From contig NZ_JAERSE020000003.1 of the NCBI RefSeq assembly GCF_016735585.2, positions 620,001 to 684,000 of the forward strand: a stretch of 64,000 nucleotides of DNA. Reading direction: 5' to 3'. Each line of letters starts with the position of its first letter. Position 1 is the first letter of the stretch. Both the position numbers and the translations under genes were made by a program. This document shows positions 1 through 9,179 of the stretch, in pieces. The stretch is from Chryseobacterium tagetis (GTDB taxonomy: Bacteria; Bacteroidota; Bacteroidia; Flavobacteriales; Weeksellaceae). Below the pieces are notes generated by a model. That model saw only the letters and a list, made by a program, of their open reading frames with translations, did no database searches and had not been told where the DNA came from.

Positions 1-846
1 GGTAGGAGTTTCTTTCAGTTTTGCCTTTACAAATTTATTGAGAGCAGAAGGAGAATTGAAACCTAAGTCAAAGGCGATTTCCTTATGAGAAAGGTCGGAA
101 AACATCAACTGACGTTTTATTTCCATTAAAATTCGATTGTGAATGGCCTGAATTGCAGTCTCTCCACAATGCTTTTTGGTAATTGAATTTAATTTTTTTG
201 GAGTAATTGCTAATTCTTCCGCGTAATACTGAACTGTGCGATATTCCTTGTAATGTTCATTCAGTAATTTTTTGAACTGGACATAAACTGGTTTATCAGT
301 CGTTTCTTTATGTAAAATGGGATGTAAACCATGAACAGATTCAATTAAACCTAACAAAAATATTTTGATTAGAAATCTAGCCTGTTCTTTCTTTATAAGA
401 CTTGGCTTCTGATAAATTCCCTGGATGAGGTGAATTGAATGTAGACTTTGCTCAAAATCTTCTTTCGAAAGAATGGTACAGTTGAGTTGTGTTGAAAGAT
501 TGACATTATAAGTACTCAGCTCATTTTTAAGAATATCGGAACAGAATAATATTTCTTCAAACAGAATGATTTTCCCCTGTAAATCTTGACTTAGATCTGA
601 AATGAAATGAACCTGTTCCGGAAATACAACGGAAATTTTTCCAGCCTTCAAATAATTAATTTTATCTTCAATATGAAGCTGTAATGTTCCGTTTTCAATA
701 ACAATAATTAAAAAATGATCTTTTTTGTGTGGTTTAAAATAATCTCTCAGATTCTCTTCCGTCAAATCAAAAACCCGAAAAGACAGATTTTTATCTTCCT
801 CTTTTTGAATGTTCTTTTTAATTTCTAATTTCTTCAGACTGCCCAT
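1..846 (-). CDS. AraC-family transcriptional regulator (3' end outside window)
   Basis: From an ATG at 846 on the minus strand the frame stays open for 282 codons to the window edge without a stop, so the C-terminal end is missing. Residues ~20-130 form a beta-rich, cupin-like sensor half. The last ~95 visible residues are an AraC-type double helix-turn-helix, with YYAEELAITPKKLNSITKK and SHKEIAFDLGFNSPSALNKF as its two recognition segments. A nearby ATG at 851 is out of frame and stops after five codons, which fixes the start at 846. It is transcribed away from purB. The effector and target genes cannot be told from here. Confidence 0.88.
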   Translation of the reverse strand, partial: MGSLKKLEIKKNIQKEEDKNLSFRVFDLTEENLRDYFKPHKKDHFLIIVIENGTLQLHIEDKINYLKAGKISVVFPEQVHFISDLSQDLQGKIILFEEILFCSDILKNELSTYNVNLSTQLNCTILSKEDFEQSLHSIHLIQGIYQKPSLIKKEQARFLIKIFLLGLIESVHGLHPILHKETTDKPVYVQFKKLLNEHYKEYRTVQYYAEELAITPKKLNSITKKHCGETAIQAIHNRILMEIKRQLMFSDLSHKEIAFDLGFNSPSALNKFVKAKLKETPT

Positions 847-910
847 TTCATTATTGTTTTAAAACGAAGCAACAAATTTATGATAAAACATTTTCAGTTT
901 GCAAGATTTA

Positions 911-1160
911 GAACCTGTTTAAATTTAATAATTGTATGATTCTATGATTTTAAAACGCAAAATTTTAATTCCACTTTATCCATTATTTTTAGGAAGCAAA
1001 GACACATGATATTTACTTCGCGAAGCTTGAAAACGCAGCTTCATCAAATCAACTTGTTGATTCTTCATTGCTCACTTTATAATAATCAGTCTTTAAGTAA
1101 AATCTTTGCGTCAAAAAATGAATGAAGATTCTTTTTAATTAATCAAATTTAAACAGGCTC
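911..1160. mobile_element. MITE-like element with 16-bp terminal inverted repeats
   Basis: The left end (911-926, GAACCTGTTTAAATTT) and right end (1145-1160, AAATTTAAACAGGCTC) are inverted repeats matching at 15 of 16 positions. The element is 250 bp and flanked on both sides by TTA (908-910 and 1161-1163), a possible 3-bp target duplication. There is no open frame of note inside. It fills most of the 449-base gap between the AraC gene and purB; the rest of the gap is AT-rich and holds the purB promoter. Ends plus a TNA-type duplication would suit mobilisation by an IS5-like (IS1031-type) transposase, but that is inference. Confidence 0.6.
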
Positions 1161-1261
1161 TTATAATAATGAATTTTTCAAGATCTCATTGATGCTTTTA
1201 ATATAAAAATTACTGCAATTTGTGTTTAAAAAAAGCATTTTTCTCTCTCGTTTAAAAACCG

Positions 1262-1269
1262 TATTTTTG
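1262..1269 (+). promoter_or_regulatory. purB promoter, -7 box TATTTTTG
   Basis: The octamer matches the Bacteroidota -7 consensus TAnnTTTG and lies 26 bases before the purB ATG. I see no well-placed TTG at -33. Confidence 0.5.
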
Positions 1270-1295
1270 CATCATCTAAAAAGTAAAAGAAAAGA

Positions 1296-2723
1296 ATGAA
1301 TTCCTACAAAAATCCTTTGGAAGAACGCTATTCAAGCGAAGAAATGTTGTTTAACTTTTCTCACAACAATAAATTCCAGAACTGGAGAAAGCTTTGGATT
1401 GCCCTTGCTGAAATCGAAAAAGACCTTGGACTTGACATCACAGACGAGCAAATCGCTGAGTTGAAAGCTAATGCTGAAAACATCGATTACGATAAAGCAG
1501 CTGAGTATGAAAAAAAATTCCGTCATGATGTAATGGCTCACGTTCATGCGTATGGTGATGTGGCGCCTTCAGCAAAAGGAATTATTCACTTGGGAGCAAC
1601 TTCAGCATTTGTAGGAGATAATACAGACTTAATTCAAATCCGTGACGGACTTTTGATCTTAAAGAAAAAGTTGGTGAACGTGATGAAAAATCTTTCGGAT
1701 TTTGCAATTCAGTATAAAGACCTTCCAACGTTAGGATTCACCCATTTCCAACCAGCTCAGTTAACGACTGTTGGAAAAAGAGCTACACTTTGGTTACAAA
1801 GCTTGGTTCTTGACATCGAGGAGCTTGATTTCTTCTTAGAAACATTGAGATTCAGAGGAGTGAAAGGAACTACGGGAACTGCTGCAAGTTTCCTGGAACT
1901 TTTCAACGGAGATTATTCTAAAGTAAAACACTTAGATAAAGAACTTTCAAAAAGATTCGGTTTCGAAAAAGTGTTCGGAGTTTCCGGACAGACTTATGAC
2001 AGAAAAATCGATGCTAAAGTGGTTGCTTTATTAGGAAATATCGCACAATCTGCACATAAATTCACAAACGATTTACGTTTACTTCAAAATCTTAAGGAAA
2101 TTGAAGAACCATTCGAGAAAAACCAGATCGGTTCATCGGCTATGGCTTACAAACGTAATCCAATGAGAAGCGAAAGAATCGGAGCACTAGCAAAATATGT
2201 AATGTCTTTGACGACAAGTTCTGCAATGGTGGCTTCAACACAATGGTTCGAAAGAACATTGGATGATTCTGCAAACAAGAGGTTAACAATTCCACAAGCG
2301 TTTTTAGCAGTTGATGCCATTCTATTGATTTGGAATAATATCATGAATGGAATTGTAGTATATCCGAACAGAATCAACAAGCATATTATGGAAGAGCTTC
2401 CTTTCATGGCGACAGAATACATCATCATGGAAGAAGTAAAAGCTGGTGGTGACCGTCAGGAAATTCACGAGGTAATCAGAGTTCATTCTATGGAAGCGTC
2501 TAAAAAGGTAAAAGAAGAAGGAAAAGAAAACGACCTTATCGAAAGAATCCTGAATGACGATTCATTAAAACTAGATAAATCAAAATTAAAAGAAGTTCTT
2601 GATCCTAAAAACTTCATCGGTTTTGCACCAATACAGACGGAAGAATTCATTGCCAATGAAGTTCAGCCGATCATTGATCAAAACAAAGACTTAATAGGAT
2701 TAGAGGCTGATCTTAAAGTATAA
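1296..2723 (+). CDS. purB: Adenylosuccinate lyase
   Basis: Cleaves SAICAR to AICAR and adenylosuccinate to AMP, both with release of fumarate, in cytosolic purine synthesis. The 475-residue protein has the fumarase/aspartase-superfamily signature as GSSAMAYKRNPMRSE around residue 280, and the conserved histidine segment GFTHFQPAQLTTVGKR near residue 150. Length fits the family. The start follows AAAAGAAAAGA and a TAnnTTTG box. The purine gene purL lies 1 kb downstream on the same strand, separated by a terminator and a WG-repeat gene, so the two are neighbours rather than a tight operon. Confidence 0.95.
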   Translation: MNSYKNPLEERYSSEEMLFNFSHNNKFQNWRKLWIALAEIEKDLGLDITDEQIAELKANAENIDYDKAAEYEKKFRHDVMAHVHAYGDVAPSAKGIIHLGATSAFVGDNTDLIQIRDGLLILKKKLVNVMKNLSDFAIQYKDLPTLGFTHFQPAQLTTVGKRATLWLQSLVLDIEELDFFLETLRFRGVKGTTGTAASFLELFNGDYSKVKHLDKELSKRFGFEKVFGVSGQTYDRKIDAKVVALLGNIAQSAHKFTNDLRLLQNLKEIEEPFEKNQIGSSAMAYKRNPMRSERIGALAKYVMSLTTSSAMVASTQWFERTLDDSANKRLTIPQAFLAVDAILLIWNNIMNGIVVYPNRINKHIMEELPFMATEYIIMEEVKAGGDRQEIHEVIRVHSMEASKKVKEEGKENDLIERILNDDSLKLDKSKLKEVLDPKNFIGFAPIQTEEFIANEVQPIIDQNKDLIGLEADLKV

Positions 2724-2730
2724 TATAAAG

Positions 2731-2761
2731 TATGCAGTCTTTTCGGGCTGCATATTTTATT
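2731..2761 (+). terminator. purB terminator
   Basis: Hairpin with arms TATGCAGTC and GGCTGCATA (one wobble), loop TTTTCG-like, followed by TTTTATTTTT. Confidence 0.7.
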
Positions 2762-2783
2762 TTTAACCAAACCAAACTGATTT

Positions 2784-3746
2784 ATGAAAAAAATACTTGT
2801 AGCCATTTTATTAATGCCGATGCTTTCTTTTTCTCAGGAAAAGGAAGTTTTAAAGTATTTTAAATCAAAAGATTCGTTGGTTGGAGTTAAAAATCAAAAC
2901 GGGAAAATCATTGTTCCTGCACAGTTTAAAGTTTTTTCAGATTTGAAAGACGGAGAATTGGTAAAAGGAGAAACTATCTATTTTGATGGTTTTAAAAACG
3001 ATGAAAAACCTGAGGAAAATGAATGGGGCTATGTCTACGACAGAAAAGGAAATTTCCTGTATAAACCTTTCTTTTACGACAACGGAGCAGACTATTTCTC
3101 TGAAGGCGCAAGAAGGTTTGTTAAAAACGGAAAAGTTGGTTTTGTAGACAGAAACGGAACGGTTATCATTAAACCAGAACATGATTTTGTATCGCCTTTT
3201 AATTACGGGTATGCCGCCTTTTGTGACGGTTGCGATTGGGAAAAGACCCAAGACGAACATAAAGCAATCGTTGGCGGAACTTGGGGGGTGATGAATTTCA
3301 AAGGAGAAATTGTAAAACCTGTTTCAAAATCAGAAAATACTGTTGAAGTTGACGGGAAATATTTTCCGAATCCATTTAAATACAATGAAAAAGAGAAGAA
3401 TATTCTTCAGTTTTTCGAAAAACAAAATAAAAAGCTTTCAGAATTATACTATGTAAACCATTTTACGAAGTTGTCTGAAAATGAAAAGAAATTATTCTTT
3501 GAAATCATAGAAAGGCCAAAAGAAAACTTCCCGTTTTATCAGATCAATACCTATGATTATAGGAAATTGGAAGCAGGATTATCATATGAATTCAAATTTT
3601 TAGCATCACAAGATGGTAAAACGATCTATGCAATGGATTTTGAAAATGGAAAAATTCTTTTTGAAAAGTGGTTGGAAGCTCAAATCGTAGAAGCTGAAAA
3701 TTTTCAAAAAGAGCATCCGGATCATCCGAATAAATTAAGTAAATAA
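2784..3746 (+). CDS. Secreted WG (KWG)-repeat protein
   Basis: The 320-residue product begins with a short signal peptide (MKKILVAILLMPMLSFSQ). It then carries three to four WG-type repeats, each with a G-[YFV]-[VI]-[DN] core: LVGVKNQNGKIIVPAQF near residue 30, WGYVYDRKGNFLYKP near 80, VGFVDRNGTVIIKPEHD near 120, and WGVMNFKGEIVKPV near 170. The C-terminal ~130 residues have no repeat I recognise. WG repeats are beta-rich and usually extracytoplasmic, with no enzymatic role known to me. It sits between purB and purL but shows no link to purines. A second, larger WG protein lies at 39994-41331. Confidence 0.8.
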   Translation: MKKILVAILLMPMLSFSQEKEVLKYFKSKDSLVGVKNQNGKIIVPAQFKVFSDLKDGELVKGETIYFDGFKNDEKPEENEWGYVYDRKGNFLYKPFFYDNGADYFSEGARRFVKNGKVGFVDRNGTVIIKPEHDFVSPFNYGYAAFCDGCDWEKTQDEHKAIVGGTWGVMNFKGEIVKPVSKSENTVEVDGKYFPNPFKYNEKEKNILQFFEKQNKKLSELYYVNHFTKLSENEKKLFFEIIERPKENFPFYQINTYDYRKLEAGLSYEFKFLASQDGKTIYAMDFENGKILFEKWLEAQIVEAENFQKEHPDHPNKLSK

Positions 3747-3777
3747 AGTCTAATAATATTTAAATATCTGACATCTA

Positions 3778-6700
3778 ATGTCTAATAACAAAAGAATTTT
3801 CGTAGAAAAAAGAGGAATTTTCGATGTTGAAAGTCCAAAAATTTTTGATGAAGTAAAAGCGGTGGTGCCGTCTATCCAAAGCGTAAAAGTGTATAACGTT
3901 TACGATATTTTTGGTTTAAACGATGGTGAATTCGAAAAAGTAGTAAACAGTACTTTCGTAGATCCGGTTACTGATATTTTAATCGAAGAAAATCCTGCAC
4001 AAGGAATTTATTTCGCTTTAGAATTTTTACCGGGGCAGTACGACCAACGTGCAGATTCTGCTCAACAATGTATTGCTTTATTGACTGAAAATGAAAAGTC
4101 TAAAGTAAGAAGTGGTAAATTGATCGAATTTGAAGGAGTTTCCGAATCTGATTTAGCAAAAATCAAAGACTTGTTAATCAATAAAGTAGAATCTCAGGAG
4201 AAAGATTTAAGTATTTTAAATATTCCTGCAGAAGAAACACCATCAAAAGTAATTGTTCACGAAAACTTTATCAATTTTGATGATGCTCAGCTTGAAGAGT
4301 TCTTTAATAATCATGGTTTTGCATTAGGTTTAGACGATTTGAAATTCATTCAGGAGTATTTTAAAACGGAGAACAGAAACCCTACGGAAACTGAGCTTAA
4401 AGTTTTAGACACGTATTGGAGTGACCACTGTCGTCACACAACGTTTGAAACAGAATTATCAAACATTGAATTTGAAGGACAGTTCAAACATACATTGGAA
4501 ACTATTTTCAATGATTATATCGAAAAAAGAAAATTTTTAGGACGTGAATTGAAACCTATCTCTTTGATGGATCTGGCGACAGTTTGCGGAAGATATTTCC
4601 ATAAAACAGGCAATTTGGAGAACTTGGTGGTTTCTGACGAAATCAACGCTTGTACGATCCAAATCGAAGCTGAATATGACGGTGAAAAAGAACCTTGGTA
4701 TTTATTATTCAAAAACGAAACACACAATCATCCAACGGAAATCGAACCTTTCGGAGGAGCTTCAACATGTTTAGGAGGAGCGATCAGAGATCCTTTGTCC
4801 GGACGTTCTTTCGTTTTCCAGGCAATGAGATTAACGGGTGCTGCTGATGTGTTGGAATCTGTTGATAAAACATTACCGGGTAAATTACCTCAAAAAACGA
4901 TCACAAAACAGGCGGCGAACGGATATTCTTCTTACGGTAATCAAATCGGTTTGGCAACTACAATGGTTTCTGAAATCTACGATGAAGGTTATAAAGCAAA
5001 AAGAATGGAAGTTGGTTTCGTTGCCGGAGCCGTTCCTGTAGATTGGGTAAGACGTGAAAAACCTGAAGCTGGTGATTCTATCATCATTTTAGGTGGTGCA
5101 ACTGGTCGTGACGGAGTTGGAGGAGCGAGCGGAAGTTCAAAAGAACAGGACGAAACTTCTATTCACACGATGAGTTCTGAAGTTCAGAAGGGAAATGCCG
5201 TTGAAGAAAGAAAAATCCAGAGATTATTCAGAAATCCTGAAGTGACGAGATTAATTAAAAAATCAAACGACTTCGGAGCTGGAGGTGTTTCTGTAGCAAT
5301 TGGTGAAATTGCCGATTCTCTAGAAGTAAACCTTGATGTTTTACCTTTAAAATACGAAGGTCTGAACGGAACGGAACTGGCTATTTCCGAATCTCAGGAA
5401 AGAATGGCAGTTGTGGTTGAACCAAAAGATAAAGAACAGTTCATTAAATTCTGTGAAGCTGAAAATATTGTGGCTGTTGAAGTGGCGAAAGTGACGGATT
5501 CAGGAAGAATGCAGATGTTCTGGAAAGGCGATAAAATTGTTGACCTTTCAAGAGAATTCCTAGATACGAACGGTTGTTCAAAAAGTCAGGAAGTTAAAAT
5601 TACTCACCTTAATGAAGTAAAAGAAGAAACTCCTTCATTTAATGAAGAGAACTTCCTGAAAATTTTAGGAGATAAAAATGTGGCTTCTCAAAAAGGATTG
5701 TTGGAAATGTTTGACTCTTCTATCGGTGCGACTACGGTTGCAATGCCTTTAGGTGGAAAATACCAGCAGACTTTGATGGAAGGAAGTGTTCAGACATTAC
5801 CGATCATCGGAGCAAAAGATATTGAAACCGTTTCTTTGGCAAGTTGGGGATTCGATGCAGAGATTTCTAAACAGAACTCTTTGTTGGGAGCTTCTTATGC
5901 TGTAGTTGAAAGTGTGGCGAAAATCGTTGCGATGGGTGGCGATTACAAAAATATCAGATTTAGTTTCCAGGAGTATTTTGAGAAATTAGGTCAGAATCCT
6001 GAAAAATGGGGAAAACCTTTAGCTTCTTTGTTGGGAGCTTACGATGCTCAGATTAACTTTGGATTGGCTGCCATCGGAGGAAAAGATTCAATGAGTGGAA
6101 CGTACCAAGATCTGAATGTTCCGCCAACATTGATTTCTTTTGCTTGTGCCAACGGAGAAAAGAAAAATATTATCTCTCCTGAATTTAAGAAGGCAGGAAA
6201 TAAAGTTTATTTCTTCAATCACACTGCTCAGGAAAACGGACTTCCGAATTATGATGCTTTAAAAGCTGTTTTTGAATTTATTTTCGAAAATATTAAAGCC
6301 GGAAAAATCGTTTCTGTAAAAACAGTTAAAGAAGGAGGAGTTGCAGTGGCTTTAGCAAAAATGAGCTTCGGAAACAGATTAGGTGCTGAAATTACAGTTG
6401 TTGAAAATGCTTTACTAGCTAAAAATATCGGTAGCTTAATCATCGAATCTAAAGAAGAATTAAGCTCTGTAAACCTTCAATTAATTGGAGAAGTTAAAGA
6501 TTCAAATAGTATTAAAATTAATGAGGCTGAATTCGCGATTGAAAAGTTGTTATCAGCAAATACAAACACTTTTGAGAATCTTTTCCCAACGATTGAAAAA
6601 GAAAAAATCACGGTTGAAATCGATGAAAAATTAAACTCGATCAACCCAAGAAATATTATCATCAAAAAGCATGGAATCGCTCAGCCAAAAGTATTTGCAC

Positions 6701-7473
6701 CGGTTTTCCCGGGAACAAACTGTGAATATGACACGTTGAATGCTTTCGCAAAAGAGGGAGCTGCAATCAGCAGTTTACCTTTAATCAACATCAATCACCA
6801 ATTGTTGGATGAAAGTATTGATGCTTGGGTAGAAGAAATCAAAACTTCTCAGATTTTAGCATTCTCAGGAGGTTTCTCTGCAGGTGATGAGCCGGATGGT
6901 TCTGCAAAATTCATTGTAAACGTTTTAAAGAACGAGAAGATGAGAAATGCAGTTCACGAATTATTGGATAGAGATGGTATGATCATCGGTATCTGTAACG
7001 GTTTCCAGGCTTTGGTTAAATCTGGATTATTACCTTACGGAAGAATCAAAGATTTGGATGAAAATTCTCCAACGTTGGCTCACAACGCGATAAGAAGACA
7101 TATTTCTCAGATGGTGAATGTAAGAGTAGTGAATGACGAATCGCCTTGGTTAAAAGGAATGAAGGGGCAGGTGTTCACCATTCCGATTTCTCATGGTGAA
7201 GGTCGTTTTATGGCTTCGGAAGCAGAGATTCAGAAGCTGTATGAAAACGGACAGATTGCAACGCAGTACTTAGATTTAGAAGGAAATATTGCTCACGGAA
7301 TGCCGTTTAATCCAAATAATTCATTGTTCGGAATTGAAGGAATCACCAGTCCGGACGGTAAAATATTCGGTAGGATGGGACATCCGGAACGTTTTGCAGA
7401 AGGATTGCTGAAAAACATTCCAACCGCGAATTACCACAATATATTCAAAAACGGAGTAGAATACTTCAAATAA
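3778..7473 (+). CDS. purL: Phosphoribosylformylglycinamidine synthase, single-chain type
   Basis: Converts FGAR and glutamine to FGAM with ATP, the fourth step of purine synthesis. At 1231 residues this is the large one-chain form: an N-terminal PurS-like part, a linker containing DTYWSDHCRHTTFET near residue 215, two AIRS-type ATP-binding halves (FKNETHNHPTEIEPFGGAST near residue 315; AIGGKDSMSGTYQ near 765), and a C-terminal class I glutaminase from about residue 975. The glutaminase nucleophile is the Cys in GICNGFQALV and its His-Glu pair is in GRMGHPERF. The frame is intact. A strong terminator follows at once. Confidence 0.96.
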   Translation: MSNNKRIFVEKRGIFDVESPKIFDEVKAVVPSIQSVKVYNVYDIFGLNDGEFEKVVNSTFVDPVTDILIEENPAQGIYFALEFLPGQYDQRADSAQQCIALLTENEKSKVRSGKLIEFEGVSESDLAKIKDLLINKVESQEKDLSILNIPAEETPSKVIVHENFINFDDAQLEEFFNNHGFALGLDDLKFIQEYFKTENRNPTETELKVLDTYWSDHCRHTTFETELSNIEFEGQFKHTLETIFNDYIEKRKFLGRELKPISLMDLATVCGRYFHKTGNLENLVVSDEINACTIQIEAEYDGEKEPWYLLFKNETHNHPTEIEPFGGASTCLGGAIRDPLSGRSFVFQAMRLTGAADVLESVDKTLPGKLPQKTITKQAANGYSSYGNQIGLATTMVSEIYDEGYKAKRMEVGFVAGAVPVDWVRREKPEAGDSIIILGGATGRDGVGGASGSSKEQDETSIHTMSSEVQKGNAVEERKIQRLFRNPEVTRLIKKSNDFGAGGVSVAIGEIADSLEVNLDVLPLKYEGLNGTELAISESQERMAVVVEPKDKEQFIKFCEAENIVAVEVAKVTDSGRMQMFWKGDKIVDLSREFLDTNGCSKSQEVKITHLNEVKEETPSFNEENFLKILGDKNVASQKGLLEMFDSSIGATTVAMPLGGKYQQTLMEGSVQTLPIIGAKDIETVSLASWGFDAEISKQNSLLGASYAVVESVAKIVAMGGDYKNIRFSFQEYFEKLGQNPEKWGKPLASLLGAYDAQINFGLAAIGGKDSMSGTYQDLNVPPTLISFACANGEKKNIISPEFKKAGNKVYFFNHTAQENGLPNYDALKAVFEFIFENIKAGKIVSVKTVKEGGVAVALAKMSFGNRLGAEITVVENALLAKNIGSLIIESKEELSSVNLQLIGEVKDSNSIKINEAEFAIEKLLSANTNTFENLFPTIEKEKITVEIDEKLNSINPRNIIIKKHGIAQPKVFAPVFPGTNCEYDTLNAFAKEGAAISSLPLININHQLLDESIDAWVEEIKTSQILAFSGGFSAGDEPDGSAKFIVNVLKNEKMRNAVHELLDRDGMIIGICNGFQALVKSGLLPYGRIKDLDENSPTLAHNAIRRHISQMVNVRVVNDESPWLKGMKGQVFTIPISHGEGRFMASEAEIQKLYENGQIATQYLDLEGNIAHGMPFNPNNSLFGIEGITSPDGKIFGRMGHPERFAEGLLKNIPTANYHNIFKNGVEYFK

Positions 7474-7481
7474 AAATAGTA

Positions 7482-7516
7482 AACCTCATAGATTCCTTAT
7501 TCTATGAGGTTTTTTT
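7482..7516 (+). terminator. purL terminator
   Basis: Perfect 10-bp stem AACCTCATAG / CTATGAGGTT with a 10-base loop and a run of T starting at 7510. Confidence 0.88.
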
Positions 7517-7563
7517 AGGACTATCATTTATACATCTTAAGTAAATTAAATACAATTTCAATA

Positions 7564-7603
7564 AAAAACGGATTTGAGTGTTATAACATTCGGGTCCGTT
7601 TTT
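7564..7603. terminator. Long bidirectional hairpin before the barstar gene
   Basis: Arms AAAAACGGA (7564-7572) and TCCGTTTTT (7595-7603) continue inward through three T-G pairs and a seven-pair segment GAGTGTT / AACATTC, leaving a 2-base loop. The A and T tracts at its feet make it terminator-like on either strand. Its presence beyond the purL terminator is unexplained; a small structured RNA is possible. Confidence 0.5.
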
Positions 7604-7638
7604 GCTATTTTATAATGATTAGTAAACAATAATTAAAG

Positions 7639-8022
7639 ATGGAACATGAAAAAATAAATAAAAAAATAACTGTTATCGATGGTAGTCATTTTTCTGATTT
7701 AAAAGGTTTCTACGAGGAATTTTCTCAGCTTTTTATGAAAGATGAGGATTGGAAAGTCGGAACTTTGGATGGTTTTGACGATATTTTATATGGAGTGGAA
7801 ACAGATATTACCTGGAAAAATTCGCAAAAATCAAAAGAAGATTTAGGATTTGATGTAACCAAAGAATTTTACGAAAATAAAATAAAGCAGGGAAAACCTT
7901 TTAATGTTAAATTGATTCAACAAAAACTGGATGAACTGATTGAGGGAAACGGACCAACTTTATTTGAAATTTTAATTGAAATTATAGAATCACACAAAAA
8001 TATTACACTAATTTTGGACTAG
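7639..8022 (+). CDS. Barstar-family ribonuclease inhibitor
   Basis: The 127-residue product matches the barstar fold. It starts with a beta strand followed by a His-Ser-type turn (ITVIDGSHFSDLKGFYEEF). The family hallmark of a conserved Leu-Asp segment is seen as VGTLDGFDDILYG near residue 48, and it ends in a hydrophobic strand (NITLILD). Barstar proteins bind and neutralise barnase-type RNases in the cytoplasm. No RNase gene is adjacent, so the target is unknown; this may be an orphan antitoxin or immunity gene. Preceded by a strong hairpin and followed by 76 bases without a gene. Confidence 0.75.
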   Translation: MEHEKINKKITVIDGSHFSDLKGFYEEFSQLFMKDEDWKVGTLDGFDDILYGVETDITWKNSQKSKEDLGFDVTKEFYENKIKQGKPFNVKLIQQKLDELIEGNGPTLFEILIEIIESHKNITLILD

Positions 8023-8098
8023 GTTAAGCATTAAGTATTTAAGATTTTAAGACTGATTAATGGTTCAAAGTTTACAAATAAAAATATTGAAAAAGTAA

Positions 8099-8725
8099 AT
8101 GAAAAAAATGAGGTATGGCTTGTTCTTCGGTGACAGCATCACTTACGGAGAATATGATGGAGTTTTTGGCGGTTGGGTCGATATTCTGAAAAGATATGCT
8201 TTACAGAAATATAATGAAGGAAGTCATGAATTCATTCTTTTCAATCTCGGAATTGGGGGAGAAACCACGGATGGTTTAGTGAAAAGAATTTCTAATGAGA
8301 TGGAAGCAAGAAATGCTGTAGAAGGAAATGTGGTTTTCATTAGTTACGGAGCAAATGATTTGGCGATTAAAGAAGGTGTCCAAATGGTAAATCCGAAAAA
8401 TTTTAAAACGAATGTTTTGAAAGCAGTTGAAGAAGCTAAAAAATATTCTGAGAATATTTATCTGGTAAGTATTCTTCCTTTTTCTAAAAACGTAGATGGA
8501 GTGGTTGTCGCTTCAGGAAAACTGAGAACGAACGATGAGGTTCTTATTTACAATGAAGTTATAAAAAATATAGCGGCCGAAAATTCATTGCATTATATTG
8601 ATTTTCATTCCGCTTTTTTACATGATAAAGAAATATTACTTTCTGCAGATGGTGTGCATCCCAATGAAAAAGGGTACGGAATGATGGCTGAAATTGCAAT
8701 TCCAATTATTGAAAAATATTTATAA
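8099..8725 (+). CDS. SGNH/GDSL-family hydrolase (esterase/lipase type)
   Basis: The 208-residue protein carries all SGNH blocks: FFGDSITYG with the nucleophile Ser13 (block I), the oxyanion Gly in GIGGETTDG (block II), GANDL (block III), and Asp/His in DGVHPNEKGY near residue 185 (block V). It has no signal peptide, so it acts in the cytoplasm on an ester or acyl substrate that cannot be named from sequence. Its stop codon shares a base with the start of the next gene (TAATG), so the two are translationally coupled. Confidence 0.88.
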   Translation: MKKMRYGLFFGDSITYGEYDGVFGGWVDILKRYALQKYNEGSHEFILFNLGIGGETTDGLVKRISNEMEARNAVEGNVVFISYGANDLAIKEGVQMVNPKNFKTNVLKAVEEAKKYSENIYLVSILPFSKNVDGVVVASGKLRTNDEVLIYNEVIKNIAAENSLHYIDFHSAFLHDKEILLSADGVHPNEKGYGMMAEIAIPIIEKYL

Positions 8726-9057
8726 TGACTAATTTATTTTCTTACGGAACTTTGCAGAAAGAGCAGGTTCAGATTGAAACTTTCGGACGGGTTTTAAAAG
8801 GAGAAAAAGATATTCTGACAGGATATAAACTTGAAATGCTGGAAATCACCGACCCTGAAGTGTTAAGAAAAAGCAATCAGAAATACCATCCGATTTTGGT
8901 CTTTTCCGGAAATACAGAAGATGAGGTAGAAGGTGTTTTGTTTGAAGTTACGGAGGAAGAAATTCTACAAGCTGATGAATATGAAGTGGATGATTATCAA
9001 AGAATAGAAACGGTTTTTAAATCCGGAAAATCAGGATTTATTTACGTTGGAAAATAG
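8725..9057 (+). CDS. Gamma-glutamylcyclotransferase (AIG2)-like protein
   Basis: Product of 110 residues starting MTNLFSYGTLQKEQVQ, the hallmark N-terminus of the GGCT/AIG2 fold (the SYGTL substrate loop). The acidic catalytic position is probably in the segment DEVEGVLFEVTEEE near residue 75. Members open gamma-glutamyl amides to 5-oxoproline, but many bacterial ones have no assigned substrate. It overlaps the preceding SGNH hydrolase gene by one base, so the two are likely made together; a shared pathway is not evident. Confidence 0.8.
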   Translation: MTNLFSYGTLQKEQVQIETFGRVLKGEKDILTGYKLEMLEITDPEVLRKSNQKYHPILVFSGNTEDEVEGVLFEVTEEEILQADEYEVDDYQRIETVFKSGKSGFIYVGK

Positions 9058-9125
9058 ACAATTTCATTATTTAATGTTCATACATATTCTGTTCAAGGAG
9101 GAATTTAAAATAGTCATTGTATTCC

Positions 9126-9160
9126 TGACAACTAGTTGTCACTGCATGTCTTTATCTTTG
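9126..9160 (+). promoter_or_regulatory. 16-bp perfect palindrome next to a -7 box
   Basis: TGACAACTAGTTGTCA (9126-9141) is its own reverse complement. It is followed 11 bases later by TATCTTTG (9153-9160), a clean Bacteroidota -7 box, and the gene starts 19 bases further on. The position suits a repressor operator over the -33 region. The binding protein is unknown. Confidence 0.55.
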
Positions 9161-9179
9161 TTCTACAAAAAAATAAGAA

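Noticed and set aside
4838..5041. Open frame inside purL in another phase
   Set aside because: Fully inside the intact purL frame, with no family resemblance; treated as a shadow.
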